A stretch of DNA of 64,000 bases, taken from JAAOZP01 sp038848185. GTDB lineage: Archaea; Thermoproteota; EX4484-205; JAAOZP01. Position numbers and translations under genes: made by a program. Positions 32,761 through 40,486 of the stretch are shown in pieces (position 1 is the first letter of the stretch; each line of letters begins with the position of its first letter). The stretch covers positions 1-64,000 of the forward strand of contig JAWCNV010000009.1 of the NCBI GenBank assembly GCA_038848185.1. Reading direction: 5' to 3'. The notes below the pieces were generated by a model. It was given only the letters and a program-made list of their open reading frames with translations, made no database searches and had not been told where the DNA came from.

Positions 32761-33350
32761 AGAGGATCAGACAACTCATAAGGGCAATTCCTTTTTCAAC
32801 CTTAGTTAAAGCGTTTAGAGAAGGTGAGGAAGCGGTTTATGAGGTGATAACTCCAATTACAGCCGAAATTATTATGGCTGAATCTGCTTACAATAATTTA
32901 TACAAAACAGTCTACGATGTTTCAAATAAAGACTACGGTGATATCTCCAGGCTCTTACAGTATTGCCTGAAGCAAAATCTAAACGGTAAAGATATCTGGG
33001 AGGAGTTAAATCTAGCTTTACAGAAGTATCCTGATCTACTGTCTGCAATCAACCAAGTGGTTCAAAGCAATTTAAGGCGAGCAATAGATCCTGAAAAAAC
33101 ACTGATGCTTTTCAGGATTCTTGAGTCAAAAGCTAGGATGAGGTATCAAGAATACACATTGAAGCTCAACTCAATAATGTCTGCTTTCTTCTTCTATGTG
33201 TTTCTTGTTCCAACGCCAATAGTACTGGTTTCAAGCCTCTTGCCGCAATATTCGTACGTCTTATTCCCCTTTTTCTTCGTTAGTAGCATGATAATGTTTA
33301 AGATATTTTTCAATAAGATAGGGAGGATTAGGAGTGTTCTACTCTGTTGA
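32757..33350 (+). CDS. TadC/FlaJ-like membrane platform, N-terminal half
   Basis: A 197-residue protein with an N-terminal cytoplasmic helical T2SF-like domain (about 20-130) and two hydrophobic segments at the C-terminus (about 138-163 and 166-187). It starts within the ATPase stop (ATGA) and overlaps the next gene by 4 bases. Archaeal TadC/FlaJ proteins normally have two such domains in one chain; here each half seems to be a separate gene. Both frames are open with overlapping starts, so splitting looks genuine rather than an error. Confidence 0.7.
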   Translation: MKRIRQLIRAIPFSTLVKAFREGEEAVYEVITPITAEIIMAESAYNNLYKTVYDVSNKDYGDISRLLQYCLKQNLNGKDIWEELNLALQKYPDLLSAINQVVQSNLRRAIDPEKTLMLFRILESKARMRYQEYTLKLNSIMSAFFFYVFLVPTPIVLVSSLLPQYSYVLFPFFFVSSMIMFKIFFNKIGRIRSVLLC

Positions 33351-34147
33351 AAAAAGCATATTTGTTTCTAATAATCGGGTTTGGGATGCTTATGTTTCTA
33401 ATGCCCTTTCTGAAACTTGGTTTCTACGTTGCAAACTCAATACAGCTTCTCGCTTACACTCTTATATTGACGCGAAGAAAGAAGAGTATGGGCGAAGACT
33501 TATCTGAGAAAACCAACTTAACATTAATAGGAAAGATGGCAGATTGCCCTGAGAATCTAAACTTGGAAAACTCTATCTTCAAAATTTTATCAGATACGGA
33601 GAGGAGAAAAAGTAATCCAGAGGTTTTTGAAAAAGCTATCTGCAACAACATAAATGGGCATCCGGTAGAGGAAACTCTTGATTCTTATTACGGGTTTTCG
33701 GATAAAGCAAATAGATTTTTAATGAGGCTTACATCAAGTCTTTTCACTAAGGACGCTGTATCCGCAAAAAAAATTTTGGGAAGCTACGTAGTTATATTAA
33801 GAGAGAACGAGATTTTAAAGAACGAGAGAAAGATCTTGTTCTCAGAAGCAAGGTTCAGAGCCAGAATAATGCTGATCGTCAGCGCCTCCCTAATGGGTTT
33901 TCTGTCCGCCGTAAATCCTATTCTCAATATGTCCTCTATGCTTTCACCTAACTTGGGCTTGCAACAGGATCCGTCGCAGCTTATTTCTCTATTCTTATAT
34001 CTTATAAGTGTCTCAATACTCTTACACCGTTCTTTAGCCTACAAGAAGCTTGTTAAAACACTGCTTTACTCCACGGCAAGCTTTACACTGTCTTTTCTAG
34101 TTTTTAGCAATGTTATCGGCACATTCATAACACACATTTCCAATTAA
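33347..34147 (+). CDS. TadC/FlaJ-like membrane platform, C-terminal half
   Basis: A 266-residue protein: two N-terminal hydrophobic segments (about 3-22 and 25-42), a cytoplasmic T2SF-like domain (about 65-165) with GHPVEETLDSYYGFSDKANRFL, and three C-terminal segments (about 172-192, 210-228 and 235-258). TTG start overlaps the previous stop as TTGA. With the preceding gene it should form the inner-membrane platform for the ATPase and pilin. Confidence 0.7.
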   Translation: MKKAYLFLIIGFGMLMFLMPFLKLGFYVANSIQLLAYTLILTRRKKSMGEDLSEKTNLTLIGKMADCPENLNLENSIFKILSDTERRKSNPEVFEKAICNNINGHPVEETLDSYYGFSDKANRFLMRLTSSLFTKDAVSAKKILGSYVVILRENEILKNERKILFSEARFRARIMLIVSASLMGFLSAVNPILNMSSMLSPNLGLQQDPSQLISLFLYLISVSILLHRSLAYKKLVKTLLYSTASFTLSFLVFSNVIGTFITHISN

Positions 34148-34158
34148 AGCCATTGGTG

Positions 34159-34167
34159 CTTATATCA
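34159..34167 (+). promoter_or_regulatory. TATA-like box before pilin gene
   Basis: GCTTATATC lies about 25 bases before GAGGTGG (34189-34195), so the pilin can be transcribed separately from the upstream genes, as major pilins often are. Confidence 0.4.
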
Positions 34168-34203
34168 AGTTAGCGTCTTCTCAATATTGAGGTGGTGGAA
34201 ATC

Positions 34204-34398
34204 TTGAAGATGAAATTAAAGGGGTCACAGCTCATAGAGGAAGGGTTGCTTGTAGTTTTAGCGCTAGTAATGCTGGGCGCCGTCTTCGGAGTTTCGAAGC
34301 AGATTGTGGATAACATATCTATGTTCTTTGACTCTTTAATAAAGGGGCTTGGGGATTTAGGTTACAGTTTATTCGGCTGGCTTCTGCCTCCCCAGTAA
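34204..34398 (+). CDS. Pilin with class III-type signal peptide
   Basis: A small pilin of about 64 residues. The N-terminus MKMKLKGSQLIEEGLLVV has a basic stretch, then Gln-Leu-Ile-Glu-Glu, matching the class III motif Q-x-(S/I)-x-E-x-x-x-(L/V), followed by a hydrophobic helix (to about residue 31) and a short polar tail with FGWLLPPQ. Cleavage would be before the Gln. GTG at 34192 would extend it, but TTG at 34204 has the better spacing (8 bases) from GAGGTGG. It overlaps the next start by one base (TAATG). Probable main filament subunit. Confidence 0.7.
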   Translation: MKMKLKGSQLIEEGLLVVLALVMLGAVFGVSKQIVDNISMFFDSLIKGLGDLGYSLFGWLLPPQ

Positions 34399-36236
34399 TG
34401 TCTAATGGTAAGGAGAAAAAGTGGGATCCAATATACTTCATCGTCATTACCGTATTGTTGATTAGTCTAATAAAAAACACTACGGGCCTTCCAACTTTTT
34501 TAATCAATATTCCTCTGCTGCCGGTTCTGCAAGCCGTTCCTCTAGTAATGCTTTTACTTATTCCACTGTTTTTTCTAGTTTACAAGCGTCCAAAGCTTAT
34601 TAACCGATTATTGCTAAACGGAAACAGTAATTATCTTATTGCAGAAACAGGTTCTTCAGAAATGGTAATGGGCGCCGTTTCGGTTCTTCTCGAAGAGAGT
34701 TCAGAAATTGTCGAGATTAGGAAGGAAGATTTCTACAGCAGATCGCGGGGTCTTATTAACGGTCTTTTGAAAGCAGGGCTCTCCATAACATGTGTAACAC
34801 ATATTCTTCCACCAGAGGATCGTGATGAAGCAGCTCTTCTAGCACAAATACTTGTTGTCAGTAGAAAGATAGGCCGTGAGGGCATTGATGAGGCTGCGAA
34901 AATGCTTGAAACAGACGTTGAGAAAATAAAATCCATCTACAACACGGTTTTCCCAGAGTTAAAATTGGTTAGGCTGAAGGGGAAGGATCTTGTCAAATAC
35001 TTAAGAAGGATCCTAATAGACGACTCACTTTTAAGGAAAGTCGATACGGCTAACTCTGTTAAAATGCTTGCTCTTCATATGCCTGATCAAGATCTTTCTC
35101 TATTATCATCCTCTTGCAAAACGTCTGCCAGCCTATCAGAAAACAGGGGGATTGTTAACCTTGGCGTAATTGTTTTTAACGGCTCAAAAATCTTTCCATT
35201 GCAGCTTGAAGAAGATAAATTTAAGAAACACGTGGCCGTCTACGGCTCAACTGGTTCGGGTAAAACAACTACTGTAAAGCATATTCTAAAGGAGCTTGCA
35301 AGACTCGGATATTCATTCATAGTTCTAGACTGGCATAACGAATACAGACATCTGGCTGAGGAGCTTAAGGGCAAGGTTTTCTCCCCAGGCTCCTTCTCTC
35401 TTGACATACTCAATCCGATCGAGGCAAACAGTTTATCCGAGCACATCGCAATAGTTACAGATATTTTCGACCAGATATACAGTTTCACTCCCTCTCAGTC
35501 ATACATGTTTAGAGAAGTGCTTCTGCAAACCTTGGTAGAGAAGGATCTTGGAATCAATTCCCCAGATCCTCTTACAGGCTTCGTAGAAACATTAGAAAGA
35601 TGGAGCATTAAATCATTCTACGAGAATGAGACAAAGTTCGCATTGTTAAGAAGATTAAGACCTCTAATAACTGGTCAGAGTAGAGCGGTATTCTGCAACA
35701 GGGATCGATTAGTAAGAATTGAAGACATAATAGATGGCCATGTAGTCTTCGAACTAGGAGGCATAGTTGAAGTGGATATACGCAAATTAGTATCACTATT
35801 TATTCTAGCACTTCTCTATGAATTCAGGTTGAAAAACAAGAATACTAGATGTCACTTCACAGTAGTGGAGGAGGCACATAACATTCTCCCCTACCGGAGG
35901 CGTGACTCTCCTCCTGGGATTGCTGAAAAACTATTCTTAGAGATGAGAAAGTTCAATGAGAGCTTAATACTAGTATCCCAGTTCCCTTCACAAATCTCGC
36001 CCGAGATAGTGAAATCCACAAGCTTGAAGATATCTCACAGAATATGTGAAGGGGAGGAGTCGAGAATTCTAACAGATATAATGGGTCTGCCTCAAAAGGA
36101 TTATGAGCTTCTTAAAAAAACTATGCCTGGATACGGGTTCCTAGCTGCAGAGGGTTTTTCCCAGCCTATCTTCTTCTCGATAGATCTTCATGGAAGAGAA
36201 AACTCATTTTCTCAGGATGTCTTAAGAGGAAACTAA
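34398..36236 (+). CDS. Membrane-anchored HerA/VirB4-type ATPase
   Basis: A 612-residue P-loop ATPase of the HerA-FtsK/VirB4 group. Two N-terminal transmembrane helices (about 11-28 and 38-62) are followed by a partner-binding region, then Walker A GSTGSGKTTT (about 283-292), DWHNEY (about 315), Walker B HFTVVEEAHNILP (about 487-499) and a late conserved SLKISHRI motif. Membrane-anchored HerA-like ATPases are the CedB component of archaeal DNA import; this gene's linkage to a pilin, VirB11-like ATPase and platform supports DNA transfer or secretion. The 3' end overlaps the convergent kinase gene by 71 bases. Confidence 0.82.
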   Translation: MSNGKEKKWDPIYFIVITVLLISLIKNTTGLPTFLINIPLLPVLQAVPLVMLLLIPLFFLVYKRPKLINRLLLNGNSNYLIAETGSSEMVMGAVSVLLEESSEIVEIRKEDFYSRSRGLINGLLKAGLSITCVTHILPPEDRDEAALLAQILVVSRKIGREGIDEAAKMLETDVEKIKSIYNTVFPELKLVRLKGKDLVKYLRRILIDDSLLRKVDTANSVKMLALHMPDQDLSLLSSSCKTSASLSENRGIVNLGVIVFNGSKIFPLQLEEDKFKKHVAVYGSTGSGKTTTVKHILKELARLGYSFIVLDWHNEYRHLAEELKGKVFSPGSFSLDILNPIEANSLSEHIAIVTDIFDQIYSFTPSQSYMFREVLLQTLVEKDLGINSPDPLTGFVETLERWSIKSFYENETKFALLRRLRPLITGQSRAVFCNRDRLVRIEDIIDGHVVFELGGIVEVDIRKLVSLFILALLYEFRLKNKNTRCHFTVVEEAHNILPYRRRDSPPGIAEKLFLEMRKFNESLILVSQFPSQISPEIVKSTSLKISHRICEGEESRILTDIMGLPQKDYELLKKTMPGYGFLAAEGFSQPIFFSIDLHGRENSFSQDVLRGN

Positions 36237-36828
36237 TCCAGTCCACCTTGTCCCATTCATGCTTAGCTCTATCATTATAATACTCCATAAACCTAGCGTA
36301 GAGGCTCTCAACGCTTTTCCTAGTGGTATCTAGCTGCACAATTCTTCTGTCTCCTAAATGGTGTTTCGCCATAAGATAACAGTAGTCTATAAGCTCAGAT
36401 TCAACATTCCTCCTTGCTTTTTCCTCTACGTATCCTCTAATATTCTTAAGCCTAAGCCAAAGGACATCCGGTCTACATCTCAATACAACGCAGTAATTCA
36501 CATATTTGGGTGGAGAAACTTCAGCAGCATAATGGCCATCTATCAAAAGCTTAACCCCTTTCTTAATATTGGTTGAAACATACTTGTACAAAGCCTTCTT
36601 CAAAATGCGTGTATCGACAATATTGGTCTTCAAAGAACGGTCATACTCAACGACAGAGCTCGTCTTAACTGCAAACCTGCCTAGGTCTAAATGGATCCAT
36701 TCTCTGTTTCTCTTAACAATATGCTTGCACAAAGTTGTCTTGCCAGTACCGGGTGTGCCAGTCACCACTATGACTTCTCCTTTCATTATCAGAGGAGCTT
36801 GCACAGACATATAAAAATGCATGGTCAT
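36166..36828 (-). CDS. AK6/Fap7-like adenylate kinase
   Basis: A 220-residue nucleotide kinase of the AK6 (hCINAP/Fap7) type, involved in ribosome small-subunit maturation in relatives. Walker A is GTPGTGKTT (about 24-32), the NMP-binding motif DGHYAAEVSP (about 96), and the LID region RCRPDVLWLRLKNIRGYVEEKARRNVESE (about 117-145). The annotated ATG at 36826-36828 is coupled to a 41-residue ORF (TAATG); a later Met at 36784-36786 (MKGEVIVV) is the usual family start and has a TATA-like TTTTATAT just upstream. The C-terminus is longer than usual. Confidence 0.85.
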   Translation of the reverse strand: MTMHFYMSVQAPLIMKGEVIVVTGTPGTGKTTLCKHIVKRNREWIHLDLGRFAVKTSSVVEYDRSLKTNIVDTRILKKALYKYVSTNIKKGVKLLIDGHYAAEVSPPKYVNYCVVLRCRPDVLWLRLKNIRGYVEEKARRNVESELIDYCYLMAKHHLGDRRIVQLDTTRKSVESLYARFMEYYNDRAKHEWDKVDWISFLLRHPEKMSFLFHEDLSRRR

Positions 36829-36953
36829 TAATTGAACATGATGTTTAAAGGTCTCGTTAAAACCTCTTGTATAAGCTCCTCAGCATTTCCTTTAGGGTTC
36901 ATTATTCTGTTTTTCCCAACGACGCTAAGTATGTCAATATCGCCCTCCTGCAA
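36828..36953 (-). CDS. Possible small protein, 41 residues
   Basis: TTG at 36951-36953 to TAA at 36828-36830. The product starts MQEGDIDILSVVGKNRI and contains NPKGNAEELIQEVLTRP, which looks like real protein by composition. Its stop overlaps the upstream ATG of the AK6 gene (TAATG). No family recognised; the start could also lie further in at the ATG for MNPKG. Confidence 0.4.
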   Translation of the reverse strand: MQEGDIDILSVVGKNRIMNPKGNAEELIQEVLTRPLNIMFN

Positions 36954-37078
36954 CTAATTTAGAGTTAAAAGATGGCGGTCTAAAAACGCTGTTCTAATTC
37001 AAACCATGTTAAAAAGCATTAGAAACTGAGGCAAAAGATTTATTTTCCCCTTCGGAGAGTTCTCTCCCACTCCGATAC

Positions 37079-37169
37079 GCTCCGATGGTGTAGCCCGGTC
37101 AAGCAACACGCACCGAGAGCATACGAGCCTCTCGAGCTCGGGGCCCGGGTTCAAATCCCGGTCGGAGCA
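37079..37169 (+). tRNA. tRNA-Glu(CUC) with a non-canonical intron
   Basis: Acceptor GCTCCGA/TCGGAGC, T-arm CCGGG-TTCAAAT-CCCGG, anticodon stem CGAGC/GCTCG with loop CTCTCGA (anticodon CTC), discriminator A. Between the D-arm (AAGCA) and the anticodon stem are 16 extra bases; removing them restores AAGCA-TA-CGAGC, the usual archaeal tRNA-Glu arrangement. The intron is therefore near position 24/25. No CCA is encoded. Confidence 0.88.
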
Positions 37170-37300
37170 TTTTTAATAATTTTTATGTTTTAAAATAATC
37201 TTGACATTCTTCTTGCATCTATCACTCCCTATTCTATTACCTCGTTTTCAGCTGTTCTGCGTACTCTAGGGCGTGAATAAAATTCTACTCTTCAAGCACG

Positions 37301-37363
37301 ATTTATAAAATATTGTAGTCTGGTAGGTTTGAAGTAAAAAGACTGTGAGTCGTAGTGACTCAC
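37301..37363 (+). ncRNA. Candidate small RNA with hairpin
   Basis: ATTTATAAAA (37301-37310) is a good TATA box; a start about 25 bases later would precede a perfect 7-bp hairpin GTGAGTC-GTAGT-GACTCAC (37345-37363). No gene follows on this strand, so the transcript would be non-coding or a tiny peptide. The hairpin may instead mark the 3' end of the minus-strand thermosome gene. Confidence 0.3.
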
Positions 37364-37403
37364 CTATAAAATTAGCATGATAAAAAATAGATCAGAAAAG
37401 GTT

Positions 37404-39017
37404 TCAGTAGGCTTTTTCGCCTTTCTCCTCTGTTCTAGGTCTTGCAGTTATGATGACCTCGTCAACCCCAATTATTGTCGTTGCTAATTCAACAGCAGAT
37501 GTTAACCAGCTTTTAACAACTAGATACGGATCTATGACTCTATCACTTAAATCCGCCACTTCTCGTCTAACAGCGTCTATACCGTATCCCACCCCTCCCT
37601 TAGAAGAATGCTTATTGTCTAGGATGGGTATTGTTGTCAATGGCTTCATACCTGTGTTGGCTGCAAGAGTTTTAACCAGGGATTCGACACTGTCTGCAAA
37701 AGCCTCGTAAATCAGCCTTTCCTCTCCTTCTTGACTTTCAGCCTTACTTCTTATAGACTTCACCATCTCAAACAACTCTGCTCCACCGCCCACCACATAC
37801 CTAGGATCCTTGTATACGCTGAGAACTGCTGAAAGAGCATGTTTCAACTCTCTCTCATACTCCTTCAAAAAATCATCATTCACACTTCTAAGCAATATTG
37901 AAACGGCTTTGGGTTCCTCGCATCCTTCCACGAAAACCATCTTCTCGTTTTCGAAAACCTCTTCTTTAACCAAATCCGCCCTCCCAAGCTTATCCTTTGT
38001 TATATCCTCCGGGTCTGAGACTATTCTTCCGTGAGTTGCTTTCTCAAGCCTCTCCATGTCAGACCTCTTAACCCTTCTAATTGCTGTGACTCCTTTCCTA
38101 TACAAGTATTGCTGTGCAAGCTCATCTATACCCTTCTGGCAGAAAACCACATTGGCTCCTGATTCAACTATCTTATCAACTTTCTCCCTAATCATCTCTT
38201 CCTCTTCCTCCATGAATCTGCGTAGCTCCTCAGTTGTTTTAACCTCTATTTCAGTCGATATCTCTGTTTTCTTAACTTCCAGAGCGTAATCTATCAACGC
38301 TATCTTAGCGTCTTTAACGGTTTTACTCATATTCGGGTGGACGATTTCCTTGTCAACTATGACACCGTTAACAAGCCTTGAATTCAAAATATCGTTCCCA
38401 CGTTTCCTCACTATGCTAACCCAATCTATGTCCGCATAATACCCACCATCTCTCTTCTCAATTATTCTTTCCGCCGCATCGAGAACGATTTCAGCAAGCC
38501 GCTTCCTCTCATCCTCTGACAAGAAAAACGTTATTGCTGTTTCCGCGATGTTCCTCAACTTCCCCATGTCTGAAAGATCTATAGGCTTAGCATCCTTCTC
38601 CAGCTTTTCAAGAACGTTTGTTAAAGCGTTATTGTATCCTCTAGCTATTGAAATAGGGCTTATCCCCTGCTTATACAGCTCATATGCTTTCTTAACTAGG
38701 TCGCACATTAACAGTATGAGCGAAGTAGTGCCGTCTCCAACCTCTTTCTCAAGAGCCTTAGCAGCATCAATTATTATCTTCCCAACGGGATGTTCAATAT
38801 TTGCCTCGCTGAGAATTGTTACTCCTGTTTTAGTTACTGTAATATCCCCTACTGAGCCGACCAGCAGCTTGTTCAAGCCCCTAGGGCCATAGGCTGTTCT
38901 AATAACCTCTCCTATTATAAGAGAGGCCACAATATTGTTTTCATATGCCTCCTCCTTGCTTCTCCTTATAGTTGTTTCCTTAAGCACTATAGCTGGTCTC
39001 GACTGGTTATATGCCAT
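37404..39017 (-). CDS. thsB: Thermosome subunit, divergent, apparently ATPase-deficient
   Basis: A second group II chaperonin subunit of 537 residues. Overall fold motifs are kept: YGPRGLNKLL (about 43), GDGTTS (about 93), CQKGIDELAQQYL (about 287), VGGGAELFE (about 404). Two catalytic positions are changed: TNDGATIL of the other subunit reads TKTGVTIL here (Asp to Thr near 65), and ALHDAL reads ELKHAL (Asp to His near 390). In studied thermosomes these two Asp are required for hydrolysis (D64 and D393 in Thermococcus KS-1). The start has GAGGTGAT before it and a TATA-like CTTTTTAAA near 39052. It probably mixes with the active subunit. Confidence 0.93.
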   Translation of the reverse strand: MAYNQSRPAIVLKETTIRRSKEEAYENNIVASLIIGEVIRTAYGPRGLNKLLVGSVGDITVTKTGVTILSEANIEHPVGKIIIDAAKALEKEVGDGTTSLILLMCDLVKKAYELYKQGISPISIARGYNNALTNVLEKLEKDAKPIDLSDMGKLRNIAETAITFFLSEDERKRLAEIVLDAAERIIEKRDGGYYADIDWVSIVRKRGNDILNSRLVNGVIVDKEIVHPNMSKTVKDAKIALIDYALEVKKTEISTEIEVKTTEELRRFMEEEEEMIREKVDKIVESGANVVFCQKGIDELAQQYLYRKGVTAIRRVKRSDMERLEKATHGRIVSDPEDITKDKLGRADLVKEEVFENEKMVFVEGCEEPKAVSILLRSVNDDFLKEYERELKHALSAVLSVYKDPRYVVGGGAELFEMVKSIRSKAESQEGEERLIYEAFADSVESLVKTLAANTGMKPLTTIPILDNKHSSKGGVGYGIDAVRREVADLSDRVIDPYLVVKSWLTSAVELATTIIGVDEVIITARPRTEEKGEKAY

Positions 39018-39116
39018 TTCACATCACCTCAATACCCTTTTTGAAAACCACTTTTTAAAAGCTTTTCCCATTTAAGACAACATTTATTAGGGCTGTTGTC
39101 GCTCCTTCTAAGCTGC

Positions 39117-39344
39117 TTGGGAAAGATATACGATAGTCGGATTAAGGGTATTGCAAGGATGTTGCTGCTTAAATACGGAGACCGCTTTAAAGATGATTAC
39201 TATGCAAACAAGGAGGTTTTAAAGAAGATTGCCAAGTTTAGGTCTAAGAAGCTTTTGAATAGAGTTGCCGGCTACATCACGTCAGTTAAATCCTCTGCTG
39301 GGAAGAATCAGCAGGAAGAGGTGGTTGAAGTTGGAGAAGGATGA
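39117..39344 (+). CDS. rps17e: Ribosomal protein S17e
   Basis: A small-subunit protein of about 75 residues: GKIYDSRIKGIARMLLLKYGDRF, KDDYYANKEVLKKIA and SKKLLNRVAGYITSVK follow the S17e pattern closely. I place the start at TTG 39117 (LGKIYD as MGKIYD), the family start; an upstream TTG at 39096 would add seven residues not seen in the family. TATA-like TTTATTA near 39083. The next gene overlaps the 3' end. Confidence 0.9.
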   Translation: MGKIYDSRIKGIARMLLLKYGDRFKDDYYANKEVLKKIAKFRSKKLLNRVAGYITSVKSSAGKNQQEEVVEVGEG

Positions 39345-39708
39345 AGTTCCACTTTTCCTGTCTGTTTCTGACTATGGCTGGTTAAGACGGACATTGAGGG
39401 AAGCAGAAGCCTATCTTAAAGAGTCTAAGAGGGCCCCTTCCCCATTGAAGCTAATATATGCAAGGCTGTCAATAATCTCCAGCAGGATGATGATTACAAT
39501 GCTTTTCCCCCCGATGAGTAGGTATAGTAGCCGGGATGTTAGTGAAGAGGATTCTAACCCTGTTGAATACAGGCTTCGAAGCCTTTACGATAAGGCTCTT
39601 GAAAAGGTTGATAAGATCCAGCTTTCCGAGGATGAGGCTGTTGAAATGAGCGATTTCCTATATAATCTTTCATCGACAATCTTGGAGCAGCTTTTAAGTA
39701 AAAACTGA
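39331..39708 (+). CDS. Conserved hypothetical helical protein
   Basis: About 125 residues, mostly helical with charged surfaces (PLFLSVSDYGWLRRTLREAEAYLKES, then EYRLRSLYDKALEKVDKIQL). No motif recognised. The TTG start follows GAGGTGG inside the S17e gene; the frame overlaps the S17e 3' end by 14 bases, so the two are likely cotranslated. A ribosome- or replication-linked role is only guilt by association. Confidence 0.6.
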   Translation: MEKDEVPLFLSVSDYGWLRRTLREAEAYLKESKRAPSPLKLIYARLSIISSRMMITMLFPPMSRYSSRDVSEEDSNPVEYRLRSLYDKALEKVDKIQLSEDEAVEMSDFLYNLSSTILEQLLSKN

Positions 39709-39843
39709 TTAGAATGAAGCACTTAGATGGTGCATACTTAAATAGTTCTTCTCTCATTTAATTGTTTAATGATGTAAACTGACCTGCTCTGAGAGAGTTC
39801 TCGATGAGGATCATGCACCTCTCTGAAAAACTTTTTCTATGTT

Positions 39844-40422
39844 TCAAGCAAGTTTTTTCAAATAACTATCAACAATCATAGGTGGCAGCCCAATGTCTAT
39901 CAGCATCTCTCTGAATTCCTCAAGCGTTTTACCTTTCTCCTTAAGATTTTTCTGAGCAAGCTTCCTGATCGTTTCTCCAATTTCATGTGGAAAAATTATC
40001 CATTTCTCAGTTTTCTTAACATAGTAATCAGGCTTCAAAATACTCCAAGGCTTATAATATACCGTCGCGATTTTCACATCGCTTGCTCCCTTGTCTTTAA
40101 AATGTCTACGAACCGTTTCAAGGCTTCTCCCAGTGTCAGCAACATCATCAACCACCAAGATCCTTCTTCCTGAGACATCCACGTTAACATCCTGTAGGAT
40201 CCTGGGCTCACTCCCAGTCTTTTTAACATCTTCGTAGAAAGCAACTCTTATGACACCTATTTCAGTACCCTCATACTCGTCGGAGAATATTCTAAGTGGG
40301 ACTAGTCCACCTCTGGAAACCCCGATTATCGCATCAGGCTTATACCCTGATTTCAAGACTTTTTCAACAAGCTCTAGGGTAAGCTGATAGAAATGCTCCC
40401 AGCTTATCACCTCAAACTCCAT
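39844..40422 (-). CDS. Type I phosphoribosyltransferase (purine salvage-like)
   Basis: A 192-residue PRTase with the PRPP loop ILVVDDVADTGRSL (about 88-101), the substrate-side hood region and AIIGVSRGGLVPLR (about 30-43). Similar archaeal proteins are annotated as xanthine/hypoxanthine-guanine phosphoribosyltransferases; the base cannot be fixed from sequence. The C-terminus has an extra helical tail of about 40 residues. Divergent from the Cgi121-like gene. Confidence 0.85.
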   Translation of the reverse strand: MEFEVISWEHFYQLTLELVEKVLKSGYKPDAIIGVSRGGLVPLRIFSDEYEGTEIGVIRVAFYEDVKKTGSEPRILQDVNVDVSGRRILVVDDVADTGRSLETVRRHFKDKGASDVKIATVYYKPWSILKPDYYVKKTEKWIIFPHEIGETIRKLAQKNLKEKGKTLEEFREMLIDIGLPPMIVDSYLKKLA

Positions 40423-40486
40423 TCCGCCTTAACCCTTAAAGGTTTAAAATAAATGTTTTTATCAAATCTAAGAGTAGGTAGCCATA

